Assembly (NCBI GenBank): GCA_002841885.1
Contig: PHBE01000005.1
Coordinates: 1-64,000 of the forward strand
Reading direction: 5' to 3'
From: Deltaproteobacteria bacterium HGW-Deltaproteobacteria-18
Lineage (GTDB): Bacteria > Desulfobacterota > Desulfovibrionia > Desulfovibrionales > Desulfomicrobiaceae
Length of the DNA stretch: 64,000 bases
Shown here: positions 17,288 to 26,343 of the stretch, one piece after another
Layout: every line of letters begins with the position of its first letter
Numbering within the stretch: position 1 is the stretch's first letter
Notes under the pieces: generated by a model
Databases searched by the model: none
The model's input: only the letters and a program-made list of their open reading frames with translations
Told to the model about the DNA's origin: nothing
Translations under genes and position numbers: made by a program

Positions 17288-18118
17288 TTACTCCGCGTCG
17301 TATTCCACAATCAGTTCGTATATCTGCTTGACCGACCAGCCGCGGGTTTGGTCCCGCACGGTCCGGGCCGCGTCCTTGGCGTGCATGCCCGCACTCATCA
17401 AGCTCCGGACCCGCTCCAGAACATCGGTCTTGGACGTAGAGGCTATCTCTTCGGGAGGCCCAATGATCACGGTCACCTCACCCAGAAGCTCATCCGTGAA
17501 ATCCTGGAGTTGCCCAAGCCTGCCATTGATAAACTGCTCATGTTTCTTGGTCAATTCCCGGGCCAGACAAAATTCCCTCTCTCCCAGCACCTCGAATGCA
17601 AGCTCCAGGGTCGGGAGCACTCGGTTCTTGCGTTCAAAGAAGACCAGAGTCGCGCCAAGCTGTGCAAAGGGCCGAAGCAATGCGCGCGCGTCTCCGCCCT
17701 TGCGCGGAAGAAACCCCAGAAAAACGAACGGATAAGGAGGAAGACCACTGGCCATGAGCGCCGCGATGGGGGCGCACGGACCGGGCACCGGAACCACACG
17801 GACTCCCTGCTGACGACACGCCGCGACCAGACGGTAGCCGGGGTCGGCAATGAGCGGCGTCCCTGCGTCGGACACCACCGCGACCGAAAGCCCCTGCTCG
17901 AGAAGCGCGAGCACCTCGCCAATGCGGGAACTCTCGTTGTGTTCGTGCAGGCTCAGGAAGCGCTTGCCCGCGAGACCTGACAGCTGCAGCAGATGACCGG
18001 CCCGCCGGGTGTCCTCTGCCAGGATTACGTCAGCATCTTCCAGAGTTTGCTGCGCCCGGGGAGAGAAATCACCAAGGTTGCCAAGGGGTGTGGCCACGAT
18101 CCAGAGCGTCCCGTACAT
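17288..18118 (-). CDS. rsmI: 16S rRNA 2'-O-ribose C1402 methyltransferase RsmI
   Basis: 276 aa of the tetrapyrrole-methylase superfamily. N-terminus [13 protein letters not shown] and ADVILAEDTRR are diagnostic of RsmI, which methylates the 2'-OH of C1402 in 16S rRNA. The start overlaps the end of yraN by 50 nt; the conserved N-terminus makes a later start unlikely. EIID follows after only 2 nt. Confidence 0.96.
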   Translation of the reverse strand: MYGTLWIVATPLGNLGDFSPRAQQTLEDADVILAEDTRRAGHLLQLSGLAGKRFLSLHEHNESSRIGEVLALLEQGLSVAVVSDAGTPLIADPGYRLVAACRQQGVRVVPVPGPCAPIAALMASGLPPYPFVFLGFLPRKGGDARALLRPFAQLGATLVFFERKNRVLPTLELAFEVLGEREFCLARELTKKHEQFINGRLGQLQDFTDELLGEVTVIIGPPEEIASTSKTDVLERVRSLMSAGMHAKDAARTVRDQTRGWSVKQIYELIVEYDAE

Positions 18119-18473
18119 CGATGATATCCTCCCAGTGTTCGACGACCGTTTCCCCGTGCAGAAAAAGTATGCTGACCAGATCGAAGCGGCATGGTCTGCT
18201 CCAAGACCGATGGCGACTCAGATATAACGTCCCCGCCTTGATCAGGCGCTTCTTTTTGGCCGATCCGATGGCTTCGCCGGGCTCGCCATGCACAGCCCTG
18301 GAGCGGGTCTTGACCTCGACAAAAACGAGCGTCCCGGCGTCTTCGCAAATCAGATCGATCTCGCCGCACGTGCAGCTGAAATTGCGTTCAACGATCCTGA
18401 ATCCCTTTTCAGCCAAAAACGCGGCAGCCAGTTCTTCCCCGGCCTTACCCGTGATCAGATGCCGGGCAGCCAC
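18069..18473 (-). CDS. yraN: YraN/UPF0102 family endonuclease-fold protein
   Basis: 134 aa. It shows the UPF0102 features [18 protein letters not shown] in CGEIDLI and VFVEVKTR, a restriction-endonuclease-like active-site arrangement. Role in the cell is not established; the gene commonly follows rnhB. It overlaps rnhB by 19 nt and rsmI by 50 nt. Confidence 0.93.
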   Translation of the reverse strand: MAARHLITGKAGEELAAAFLAEKGFRIVERNFSCTCGEIDLICEDAGTLVFVEVKTRSRAVHGEPGEAIGSAKKKRLIKAGTLYLSRHRSWSRPCRFDLVSILFLHGETVVEHWEDIIDVRDALDRGHTPWQPW

Positions 18474-19078
18474 AGCTGCGCCTCCCGCGGCGTCGGCACG
18501 ACGCCGCGAAAACTGACCCTGTGCGTCGGGCTTGGACCGAGCCTGCGCAGCGCATCAAGGTGCGTCTTGGTGCCGTACCCTTTGTGCACGGCGAAGCCGT
18601 AGCCCGGATAGCGCTGGTCCATGCACAGCAAAAGATCGTCCCGAAAGGTCTTGGCCAGAATTGAGGCCGCAGAAATGCAGGGGTGCAGGACGTCGCCGCC
18701 GACCACCGTCTTTTGGGGCAAGGAAGAGGGGAAACGCTGGTTGCCATCCACCAGGACCATGTCAGGACAAACCTTGAGGGCATCCAGGGCGCGGGCCATG
18801 GCGGCCAGGGTGGCCTGCAGGATATTGATGCGGTCGATTTCGCCGGGCCAGGAAAAACCTAAGGCCCAGGACACTGCCTGGGCCTTGATGGCTTGTGCAA
18901 GCACCGCGCGACGTCGCGAGGAGAGCTTTTTGGAATCGGTCAGGCCCGGAAGGTCGAAATCCGAAGGCAATATGACCGCCCCCGCAACAACCGGACCGGC
19001 AAGACAGCCGCGTCCGGCTTCATCGATGCCGGCCTGAATCTGACCCGCAAACTGAGTGCAGCCTTTGGGGCTGAACAA
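18455..19078 (-). CDS. rnhB: Ribonuclease HII
   Basis: About 207 aa. Removes RNA from RNA-DNA hybrids. Active-site motif [14 protein letters not shown] is clear, with SKKLSSRRR and the later acidic residue in MVLVDGNQ. No ATG fits: the best start is TTG at 19078, 7 nt after the rplS stop with GGAT upstream. A longer frame running into rplS is unlikely. It belongs to the ribosomal/RNA-processing operon. Confidence 0.94.
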   Translation of the reverse strand: MFSPKGCTQFAGQIQAGIDEAGRGCLAGPVVAGAVILPSDFDLPGLTDSKKLSSRRRAVLAQAIKAQAVSWALGFSWPGEIDRINILQATLAAMARALDALKVCPDMVLVDGNQRFPSSLPQKTVVGGDVLHPCISAASILAKTFRDDLLLCMDQRYPGYGFAVHKGYGTKTHLDALRRLGPSPTHRVSFRGVVPTPREAQLWLPGI

Positions 19079-19085
19079 ATTGATC

Positions 19086-19433
19086 CTACCAGGCGTTCTT
19101 GGTCTTGATGCGGGCAGCTTTGCCCCTGAGGCTACGCAGGTAGTAGATGCGGCTCTGACGAACCACGCCTTCGGAAATGACTTCGATGCGGTCGATGGTC
19201 GGGGCATGCAGGGGGAAGATGCGTTCCACGCCGACGCCATCGGAAACCTTGCGCACGATGAACGTGCTGTCGGTGGTGCCCTTCTTCAAACGCAGAACCA
19301 CGCCCTGGAAAACCTGGATGCGTTCTTTTTCGCCTTCGATGATGCGGGTATGCACCTTGACCGTGTCACCGGCGCGGAAGCGGGGATGGTCGGCACGCAG
19401 GTGCTCGTTTTCAATCTTCTGGATGATGTTCAT
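19086..19433 (-). CDS. rplS: 50S ribosomal protein L19
   Basis: 115 aa, usual length. Core motifs [22 protein letters not shown] and the basic C-terminus [12 protein letters not shown]. It sits at the 30S-50S interface. GGAG lies 8 nt before the ATG, and a GC hairpin (19454-19469) lies just upstream in the leader after trmD. Confidence 0.98.
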   Translation of the reverse strand: MNIIQKIENEHLRADHPRFRAGDTVKVHTRIIEGEKERIQVFQGVVLRLKKGTTDSTFIVRKVSDGVGVERIFPLHAPTIDRIEVISEGVVRQSRIYYLRSLRGKAARIKTKNAW

Positions 19434-19453
19434 GATTTTCTCCTTTATCTGAA

Positions 19454-19469
19454 GCGGCCTGTGGGCCGC
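19454..19469 (-). promoter_or_regulatory. Hairpin in the rplS leader
   Basis: GCGGCC, 4-nt loop, GGCCGC between trmD and rplS. There is no T-tract. It could adjust relative expression of L19 and TrmD or be a processing site; this is conjecture. Confidence 0.35.
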
Positions 19470-19481
19470 AACGTGTGCGTC

Positions 19482-20756
19482 TTATCCGATATCGCCCAGC
19501 AGGCGGTCCACCATGATGGAAGCCGCGGAACGGACGGAAAGGTGGTTGTACCTATCCATAAAACGTATGGCCCGCAACATGCCGTCGGCCCCTGCCAGAA
19601 CGTCGCGCTGCAAACCGTGTCCGGTGCCCAGGACCAGAAGAACAGGCTCCTTCTGAAGCATCCGGGACACCTGGGCGCAGGTCATGTTTCCAGCCTTGGC
19701 ACTGGTGGCCACGACCTTGGGACGCACGCCCGTGCAATCCGTGATTTCCGCGATGGCCTCGTCCAGCAGGCCGACCACCCGGACCCGGCCCAGGGCAGTG
19801 CCACGATCCGGATTTGCCTTGAGCCCGTACCCCTCGCGCCAATGGCCGATAAGGGTGCGGGCAAGGTCCTGCTGATCCGCGACCGGGGTGCAGACAAAAT
19901 ATCCGCCAAGCCCATAGGTACACGAAACGCGTGCAATATCGTGGAGGTCAAGGTTTGTCAAAGACGTAGTGATGGTCTGACCCGATTTATTTTCAACCGG
20001 GTAATGGACCAGCGCCACGAAAAGATTCCGCCCCGGCCGTGTCCGCTCGAGCCCTTTCAGGTACCCGATATCTTCATCACTGAGCTCCGCCTGGGCAAGA
20101 ATGTCCGGGCGCAAGGCCAGGGTCGTCTCCAGACTCTTTTCCCGCCGCCAGGCAGTGATGCGCCCGTGATGCCCCGAAGACAGAACCTCCGGCACTTTCA
20201 GGCCTTCGTACTGTTCGGGCCTTGTGTAGTGAGGATATTCAAGCAAGCCGGAACTGAAACTTTCCTCGTCAGCGCTCTCGTCTTTGCCCATGAACTCGGG
20301 GACGAGTCGGCTCACGGCCTCGATCAGACACAGGGCTCCTGTCTCGCCGCCGTTCAGGACAAAATCGCCCACGCTGACCGGTTCGATCTCACTAAGCTCT
20401 TCGAGCCGGGCATCAATGCCTTCATAACGCCCACACAACAGCGCGAGCTCTTCCTCCACGGCCAGCTCCCGGGCCAAGGCCTGAGTCAGGGGACGTCCCT
20501 TGGGGCTGAGCATGAGCACCCGGGCCTTTGGTCCCAGGGTTCCAAGCGCGCGGAGGATCGGATCAACGGCCATGACCATACCCGGCCCCCCCCCGTAGGG
20601 ACGGTCATCGACATTGTGATGCCTGTCCGTGGAATGGTCGCGCGGATTGATGAACGAAAACTCTATCAGCCCCTTTTCCCTGGCCTTGGACAGGAGTCCG
20701 CAGGAAAGGGGGGAGTCGAAAAATTCGGGAAAAATGGTGATGACGGAAAATCGCAT
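19482..20756 (-). CDS. trmD: tRNA (guanine-N1) methyltransferase TrmD fused to a second SPOUT-type methyltransferase domain
   Basis: 424 aa; TrmD alone is about 240-250. The N-terminal part (1-245) is TrmD, methylating G37 of tRNA: start MRFSVITIFPEFF, knot motifs MLSPKGRPLTQ and LLCGRYEGIDAR, SVGDFVLNGGE. The C-terminal part (about 250-424; LFVALVHYPVENKSG, VRVVGLLDEA, ATSAKAGN) matches the TM1570-type RNA methyltransferase family, which is fused to TrmD in some bacteria. The ATG at 20756 is the conserved TrmD start. The target of the second domain is unknown. Confidence 0.93.
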   Translation of the reverse strand: MRFSVITIFPEFFDSPLSCGLLSKAREKGLIEFSFINPRDHSTDRHHNVDDRPYGGGPGMVMAVDPILRALGTLGPKARVLMLSPKGRPLTQALARELAVEEELALLCGRYEGIDARLEELSEIEPVSVGDFVLNGGETGALCLIEAVSRLVPEFMGKDESADEESFSSGLLEYPHYTRPEQYEGLKVPEVLSSGHHGRITAWRREKSLETTLALRPDILAQAELSDEDIGYLKGLERTRPGRNLFVALVHYPVENKSGQTITTSLTNLDLHDIARVSCTYGLGGYFVCTPVADQQDLARTLIGHWREGYGLKANPDRGTALGRVRVVGLLDEAIAEITDCTGVRPKVVATSAKAGNMTCAQVSRMLQKEPVLLVLGTGHGLQRDVLAGADGMLRAIRFMDRYNHLSVRSAASIMVDRLLGDIG

Positions 20757-20796
20757 TCCTGCTTCCACTACGGCCGAAGCGGGCCGCGGCACGGGG

Positions 20797-21345
20797 TCAT
20801 GACTGTTGATACAATTCGAGCAGGCCGTCCGGGGGGTCCACCAGGATGACTCCGGCGTCGAGGTCAATACCCCGGATGAACTCGTCCACGGCCGGAAGCA
20901 TGATCTCGTTGCCGTCCTCGTCGTGGATGAACCACAGCTCCTGACCGGCCACGTCCCGGATGTCTTCCAGAAGGCCGATGCGGGAGCCGTTCACATGCAT
21001 TACCGGCAGGCCGATCAGATCTTCGGGGCGAAACTCGTCATCGTCCAGCGGCGGCAGGTCGCGTTCCCGCGCCAGCACGTCGGCACCGCGCCACGCCTCC
21101 GCCTGGTCCCGCCCCTGAGAACGGTCAACCGTGATCAAGGCGCGCCCCTGGTGCGCTCGCCATCCTTCCAGGATGCACGGCTTGGGCTTTTTGCCCGGTA
21201 GGCGCAGGTAGACGCGGGTCAAACCCTCAAAGATGAAAGGGGAGTCTGCATATGGTTCGATGCAGAGCTCCCCCCTGAGGCCATGTGGTTTCTGAACCCG
21301 ACCCAGTTCCACGAGCTTTACCGGGTCCAACTTCTCTTCGGACAC
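20797..21345 (-). CDS. rimM: Ribosome maturation factor RimM
   Basis: 182 aa. N-terminal RimM domain with LVELGRVQKPHGLRGEL and a C-terminal PRC-barrel region with DLIGLPV and IMLPAVDEFI. It assists 30S head assembly with S19. GTG at 21345 follows the khpA stop by one nucleotide and begins the conserved sequence; the open frame further upstream overlaps khpA and is not used. Confidence 0.95.
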   Translation of the reverse strand: MSEEKLDPVKLVELGRVQKPHGLRGELCIEPYADSPFIFEGLTRVYLRLPGKKPKPCILEGWRAHQGRALITVDRSQGRDQAEAWRGADVLARERDLPPLDDDEFRPEDLIGLPVMHVNGSRIGLLEDIRDVAGQELWFIHDEDGNEIMLPAVDEFIRGIDLDAGVILVDPPDGLLELYQQS

Positions 21346-21346
21346 G

Positions 21347-21586
21347 TTACTCCAGAATTTCCAGGACTGAACGTTTCCTGATTTTGGTTGAAGCCGCGCC
21401 CAAGATGGTGCGCATGGCCCGGGCCGTGCGCCCCTGCTTGCCGATGACCTTGCCCAGATCTTCCTTGGCAACCTTGAGCTCAATGACGGAGGTCTGCTCT
21501 CCCTCGATTTCAGTCACCGAGACACTGTCCGGATTGTCTACCAGAGACTTGGCAATGAATTCGATCAAATCCTTGAGCATGAGCAC
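21347..21586 (-). CDS. khpA: KH-domain RNA-binding protein KhpA
   Basis: 79 aa, a single KH domain with the GxxG loop in [17 protein letters not shown]. It is a small RNA-binding protein usually located between rpsP and rimM, as here. Start ATG at 21586 has GGAGG 5 nt upstream; a second ATG two codons later is possible. Confidence 0.95.
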   Translation of the reverse strand: MLMLKDLIEFIAKSLVDNPDSVSVTEIEGEQTSVIELKVAKEDLGKVIGKQGRTARAMRTILGAASTKIRKRSVLEILE

Positions 21587-21641
21587 CTCCGCTGAAGATC
21601 TGTGGATCGCACGATGAGCCGGGCGACGAGCCTTGGAGGTA

Positions 21642-21887
21642 CTATTTACTGAATCCAGACTTCTTTAGCAAGGAGCGAACCGTATCCGTGGGCTGCGCAC
21701 CAAGTTCGATCCAGTTTTTGACCTTGTCCTGATCAAATTTGATCTCGGCGGGTTCGGTCATGGGGTTGTAATAGCCCACATAATCAAGGGCCCGGCCGTC
21801 ACGGCGGGAAGCGGAATCCACTGCCACGATGCGGTAAAACGGTTTCTTCTTGGAGCCCATGCGGGTCAGTCTGAGTTTCAAAGCCAT
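21642..21887 (-). CDS. rpsP: 30S ribosomal protein S16
   Basis: 81 aa starting [20 protein letters not shown], the classical S16 N-terminus. GGAG lies upstream of the ATG at 21887. First of the rpsP-khpA-rimM-trmD-rplS series; 74 bp separate it from ffh. Confidence 0.98.
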   Translation of the reverse strand: MALKLRLTRMGSKKKPFYRIVAVDSASRRDGRALDYVGYYNPMTEPAEIKFDQDKVKNWIELGAQPTDTVRSLLKKSGFSK

Positions 21888-21961
21888 TGTTGTTCTCCCT
21901 GAACGTAAGTGTATTGCGCGAACGCCTATGTCCGGTCGTAACCGAAACAAGGGTCGCCCGA

Positions 21962-23449
21962 CTATTTTTTTCTGCGCTGCTTTTTGGCCTTCTTGCGCTT
22001 TTCCTTGAGCTTGGCCGCTTCCGCGGCGGTTCGTCCACCGCCGCCGGAAGGCATCCCGCCGGGCATCCCGGGCATGCCGCCCGGCATCGCTCCCATCCCA
22101 GGCATTCCGGGCATTCCAGGCATGCGTCCGCCCTGAGGCATGGACGGCATCTTGCCGCCTGCCATCTTCTTCATCATCTTCTGCATCTGCTCAAAATTCT
22201 TGAGAAGCTGATTAACCTCGGTCACCGTAACCCCACTGCCCTTGGCTATACGCTGCTTGCGGCTGGGGTTGATGATCTTCGGTTCGTGACGCTCGGCCAT
22301 GGTCATGGAACTGATCATGGCCTCGACCTTGCCGAGTTCCTTTTCGGGCATCTGCACGTCCTGCAACTGCTTGCGGATCTGCCCCATGCCCGGAATGAGC
22401 TTCATGATGCCCTCAAGGGAACCAAGCTTCTTGATGCGCCGCATCTGAGTGCGAAAATCTTCGAGATCAAATTCGGCCTTCTTGAATTTCCTTTCAAGGG
22501 CCTCTGCTTCCTTGGAATCAATGGTCGACTGCGCCTTCTCGATCAGCGTCAGCACGTCTCCCATGCCAAGAATCCGGGACGCAATGCGGTCCGGGTGAAA
22601 TACTTCAAGTTCGCTGAGACGCTCGCCCATGCCGACAAACTTGAGCGGCTTGCCGGTGATGGACTTGATGGACAACGCCGCGCCGCCACGGGCATCGCCG
22701 TCCATCTTGGTCAGCACAACACCGGTGATGTCCAGAACTTCGTTGAATTTCTCGGCAACGGTGACCGCATCCTGGCCGGTCATGGCGTCGGCCACGAACA
22801 AAATTTCCTGCGGACGGCATTTTTCCTTGATGCCGACCAGCTCCTGCATGAGCAATTCATCAATATGCAGGCGGCCCGCCGTATCGATGAGGATCACGGA
22901 GCAGCCCTTGAGTTCTGCGTCGCGCATGGCGTCAACACAGATGTCCACCGGATTCATGTCCACGGTGGAAGGATAGACCGGCACGCCCAGCTCAGCTCCG
23001 AGCTTCGTCAGCTGATCAATGGCCGCCGGACGATAGACGTCGGCAGGGACCAGATACGGAGCATACTTCTGGCGGCGCAGGAACAGGGCCAGCTTGGCCG
23101 CCGACGTGGTTTTGCCCGAACCCTGCAGGCCGGACATCATGATCACGTAGGGCGGCTTGCCCTGTAGGTTCAGCGCGCAATTCTCACCGCCCAGGAGTTC
23201 GATCAGCTCTTCGTGAACGATCTTGATGACCTGCTGGCCAGGGGTCAGGCTGCCGAGGACATCCTGTCCAAGAGCGCGAACCTTAACCTTTTCGACAAAG
23301 TCCTTGACGACCTTGAAATTGACGTCGGCTTCCAGGAGGGCCAGACGCACTTCGCGCAAGCCATCCTGGATGTTGCTTTCATCGAGGCGGCCGTGGCCGC
23401 GCAGTTTTTTAAAGACCGATTCAAGTCGGTCGGACAAGCTATCGAACAT
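21962..23449 (-). CDS. ffh: Signal recognition particle protein Ffh
   Basis: 495 aa SRP54 GTPase. N and G domains: [15 protein letters not shown] (G1), [12 protein letters not shown] (G3), [11 protein letters not shown] (G4/G5). The M domain binds signal sequences and 4.5S RNA ([21 protein letters not shown]). The C-terminus carries an unusually long Gly-Met-Pro repeat tract ([14 protein letters not shown] and further copies) and a lysine-rich end. It targets membrane proteins to the translocon. Confidence 0.98.
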   Translation of the reverse strand: MFDSLSDRLESVFKKLRGHGRLDESNIQDGLREVRLALLEADVNFKVVKDFVEKVKVRALGQDVLGSLTPGQQVIKIVHEELIELLGGENCALNLQGKPPYVIMMSGLQGSGKTTSAAKLALFLRRQKYAPYLVPADVYRPAAIDQLTKLGAELGVPVYPSTVDMNPVDICVDAMRDAELKGCSVILIDTAGRLHIDELLMQELVGIKEKCRPQEILFVADAMTGQDAVTVAEKFNEVLDITGVVLTKMDGDARGGAALSIKSITGKPLKFVGMGERLSELEVFHPDRIASRILGMGDVLTLIEKAQSTIDSKEAEALERKFKKAEFDLEDFRTQMRRIKKLGSLEGIMKLIPGMGQIRKQLQDVQMPEKELGKVEAMISSMTMAERHEPKIINPSRKQRIAKGSGVTVTEVNQLLKNFEQMQKMMKKMAGGKMPSMPQGGRMPGMPGMPGMGAMPGGMPGMPGGMPSGGGGRTAAEAAKLKEKRKKAKKQRRKK

Positions 23450-23535
23450 TCAAGGGCACCTGTGCTGGGGAAAAGAAGAAGGGATGCATAGACAAGTTCG
23501 ACCCACTCGTCAAGCAGAAGCAAACCATGGCATCA

Positions 23536-23560
23536 CGGCGCGAGGCATCCCCACGCGCCG
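23536..23560 (-). other. Stem-loop between aminotransferase and ffh
   Basis: CGGCGCG and CGCGCCG with an 11-nt loop, 9 bp after the aminotransferase stop. There is no T-tract, so termination is uncertain. Confidence 0.4.
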
Positions 23561-23568
23561 CGACGAAA

Positions 23569-24762
23569 TCAGCCTAGAGCTTTGGCCACGGCACGCGCGA
23601 AGCCGGGAGCCGCGCCGCGGATTGTGGCCTCGTCCACGCAGAAGGCCAGGCGGAAAAAGCCCGGATAACCAAAACCCGAACCGGGCACGGCCAGAATCTG
23701 CTCCTGCATGAGTTCGCTGACGAAAGCCGCATCATCCCCACCCTTGGGAATACGCGGAAAGAAGTAAAACGCGCCCTGCGGCATGGAAAATTCAATCCCA
23801 GCCTCACGCAGTACCTCGGCCATGGCATCACGACGCCGGGCATAGATCGAGGCGTCCACCTCGTGGCCCAGGGCCTTGGCCAGCAGCTTCTGCCCCACTG
23901 CCGGTGCGTTGACGAAACCCAGGATACGGTTGGCCAGAATCACTCCCGCAATCAGATGCGCCCCTTCAGGCATGGCCGGATTCACGGCCACGTATCCGAC
24001 TCTCTCCCCGGCCAGGGCCAGATTCTTGGAGAAGGAACTGATTACGACGCTATGTTCGTAGATCGGAAAGATCGGGGGCACTTCAGTCCCGTCATAGGCC
24101 AAAAAGCGGTAAGGCTCGTCGGAAATGAGCAGGATGGGCCGCCCGGTACGGGCCGATGCCTGTCGAAGGATATCCGCCAGCTGCGTAAGCTCGTCCAAAG
24201 TGTAGACCCGCCCGGTCGGGTTGTTGGGCGAGTTGATCAGCACGCAACGGGTGCGATCCGAGATCGCCGAAGCCAGGGCTTTCAGGTCCAGCTCGAAGGT
24301 CAGGGGTTTGGACGGAACGGTTTTCAGAACCCCGCGATGGTTCTCGGCATAGAATCCGTACTCTACAAAATAAGGTGCCGGACAGAGCACCTCGTCCCCG
24401 GGTTCGAGCACGGCCCGGAACAGGGAGTTGATGCCGCCCGCCGCCCCGCAGGTGATGACCAGGTCTTCGGCCGCGACAGCCACTCCCTGCTCCACCGAAA
24501 TCACCTCGGCCAGGCGCTCACGCACCTGCGGATACCCGGCGTTGGGCATGTAGCCGAAAGCGAACGGCTTGCCCGCCTCCTCGGCCAGCTCGTGCAACCC
24601 CTCGGCCACGGCCGCCGGCGGGGCCAGATCCGGGTTGCCCAAACTGAAATCATAGACATTCTCCGCGCCGTACTTCTTCTTGAGCTCGATGCCGGTCTCG
24701 AACATGCGCCGGATCCACGACGACTTGGCCAGATAGCCCTCGATCTGCGAACAAAGAATCAT
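23569..24762 (-). CDS. PLP-dependent class I aminotransferase
   Basis: 397 aa, fold type I. NSPNNPTG (177-184), the pyridine-binding Asp in ISDEPYR (D215) and the Schiff-base lysine K246 in SSFSKNLAL are all present. It resembles aspartate/aromatic or alanine-type aminotransferases, but the amino acid specificity cannot be read. It lies 26 bp downstream of a sigma-54 activator gene on the same strand, so the two may be co-transcribed. Confidence 0.9.
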   Translation of the reverse strand: MILCSQIEGYLAKSSWIRRMFETGIELKKKYGAENVYDFSLGNPDLAPPAAVAEGLHELAEEAGKPFAFGYMPNAGYPQVRERLAEVISVEQGVAVAAEDLVITCGAAGGINSLFRAVLEPGDEVLCPAPYFVEYGFYAENHRGVLKTVPSKPLTFELDLKALASAISDRTRCVLINSPNNPTGRVYTLDELTQLADILRQASARTGRPILLISDEPYRFLAYDGTEVPPIFPIYEHSVVISSFSKNLALAGERVGYVAVNPAMPEGAHLIAGVILANRILGFVNAPAVGQKLLAKALGHEVDASIYARRRDAMAEVLREAGIEFSMPQGAFYFFPRIPKGGDDAAFVSELMQEQILAVPGSGFGYPGFFRLAFCVDEATIRGAAPGFARAVAKALG

Positions 24763-24788
24763 ATGATCTCCCTTGAAGGCCCACCCCC

Positions 24789-26204
24789 TTAGGGGATATC
24801 CAGGCCGATTTTTCTGTATTCACCAAGCTTGTTGCGCAATGTGCGCACGGAAATACCCAGCAGCTCCGAAGCCTTGGTCCTGTTGCCTGAAGTCGAATCC
24901 AGGCTTTTCATGATCAGATGCATCTCCATCTCCTGGATCGTCGGGATGCGCCCGGCGAAGTCCATGGTCATTCCCGGAGACAGGGATGCAGCCTGTAACG
25001 GAGCGGGCGCGGCCGGCACCGAACCGTCTTCCTCGCAAAGCTCCGGGGACCACTCCTGTCCATCCAGCAGAAAATGCATCGGCCGGATAGGCCCAGCCCC
25101 GGCCAGAAGCACGGCCCGTTCCATCAGATTCTGCAGTTCACGCACATTGCCCGGCCAGTCGTGAGCCATGAGCCAATCCCGGGCTTCGTCCGAAAGTTGC
25201 AGGGCGCCGAGCCCGTATTCCCGGGTGAGACGGCGGATGAAAAAATCGGCCAGCAGCAGCACATCATCACCGCGCTGGGCCAACGGGGGCAGACGCAGGG
25301 GGATGACGTTCAGGCGATAGAAAAGATCCTGACGAAACTCGCCCTTCTCCACGCTCTGCTCAAGATTGCGGTTGGTGGTGGCCAGGACCCGCACATCCAC
25401 CTTGACCGTTTCAACCCCACCCACGCGATCGATCTCGCCTTCCTGCAGGGCACGCAGCAGCTTGGCTTGCAGGGCCAGGGCCATTTCGGAAATCTCGTCC
25501 AGCAGCAGGGTCCCGCCGGTGGCCAACTCGAACTTGCCGAGCTTTCGAGAGATCGCCCCGGTGAATGAACCTTTTTCGTGACCGAACAGTTCGCTCTCGA
25601 GCAGATGCTCGGGCAAGGCCGCGCAGTTGACCGCCACGAAGGGCGCGCTTTCACGGCCCGAATAGGCATGGATAAAGCGGGCAAACATCTCCTTGCCTGT
25701 CCCCGACTCGCCGGAGATGAGCACCGTGGCCTTGGAAGGAGCCACCTGCCTGGCCAAAGCCAGAACCCTGGCCACGGAAGGATGGGAGCCGACGATCGCC
25801 ACCTCGCGCGGATTGCTCCGGGCAACGGGCCGGGGCGGAACAGGTGCGGACGCGTCTTCGGGCAGCACGGTCTGGATCTTTTCCCAGGTCAGCGGACAGA
25901 GCCAGTAATCCTGCGCACCCATTTCCATATAATAACGCGCTTCCTCGGCGCTTCCCTTGTCCGTGAACACGATGACGGGGATCAGACTTTCGGCCTGGTT
26001 CAAGGCATCGATCAGATCCTGGGCCCTGTATCCGGGCAGGGAAGGCAGGGTGAACACGATATCGGCCTTGCGCGCCTCGAGCACCTTAAGAGCCGAAGCG
26101 CGGTCGTCCACAACCATGGCCTGGCAATCATGCGTCTTGAATTCGGCATGCAGGGGGGACACGAGCTCGGATCGTGAAACAAAGAGGATTCGCTTGGACG
26201 CCAT
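24789..26204 (-). CDS. Sigma-54 activator with degenerate receiver domain
   Basis: 471 aa from ATG 26204. The AAA+ domain is complete: Walker A GESGTGKE, sigma-54 loop GSFTGA, Walker B LLLDEISEM. A Fis-type helix-turn-helix closes it (NRTKASELLGISVRTLRNKL). The N-terminal domain has receiver shape but lacks the phosphorylation chemistry: the acidic pair is SR in LFVSRSEL, the phospho-acceptor position is Leu in VFTLPSLPG, and the usual Lys-Pro is Cys-Pro (YWLCPL). It therefore cannot be switched by ordinary phosphotransfer; a protein or ligand may control it. No partner kinase is adjacent. Confidence 0.9.
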   Translation of the reverse strand: MASKRILFVSRSELVSPLHAEFKTHDCQAMVVDDRASALKVLEARKADIVFTLPSLPGYRAQDLIDALNQAESLIPVIVFTDKGSAEEARYYMEMGAQDYWLCPLTWEKIQTVLPEDASAPVPPRPVARSNPREVAIVGSHPSVARVLALARQVAPSKATVLISGESGTGKEMFARFIHAYSGRESAPFVAVNCAALPEHLLESELFGHEKGSFTGAISRKLGKFELATGGTLLLDEISEMALALQAKLLRALQEGEIDRVGGVETVKVDVRVLATTNRNLEQSVEKGEFRQDLFYRLNVIPLRLPPLAQRGDDVLLLADFFIRRLTREYGLGALQLSDEARDWLMAHDWPGNVRELQNLMERAVLLAGAGPIRPMHFLLDGQEWSPELCEEDGSVPAAPAPLQAASLSPGMTMDFAGRIPTIQEMEMHLIMKSLDSTSGNRTKASELLGISVRTLRNKLGEYRKIGLDIP

Positions 26205-26343
26205 ATCCGCATATGCTATCTTTTCCCCAGCCTCTTTGCAATATGAAGAGCCCATGAGCGCTTGCCCGCCATGCGCCCATCTGCTAGGGCTGGGTCGGAT
26301 TTCACGCCTTGAATTCACAGCAAGCCAAAGAGTCTTCCCACTT

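Noticed and set aside
23536-23560. Terminator after the aminotransferase
   Set aside because: A good stem but no T-tract, so only listed as a stem-loop.
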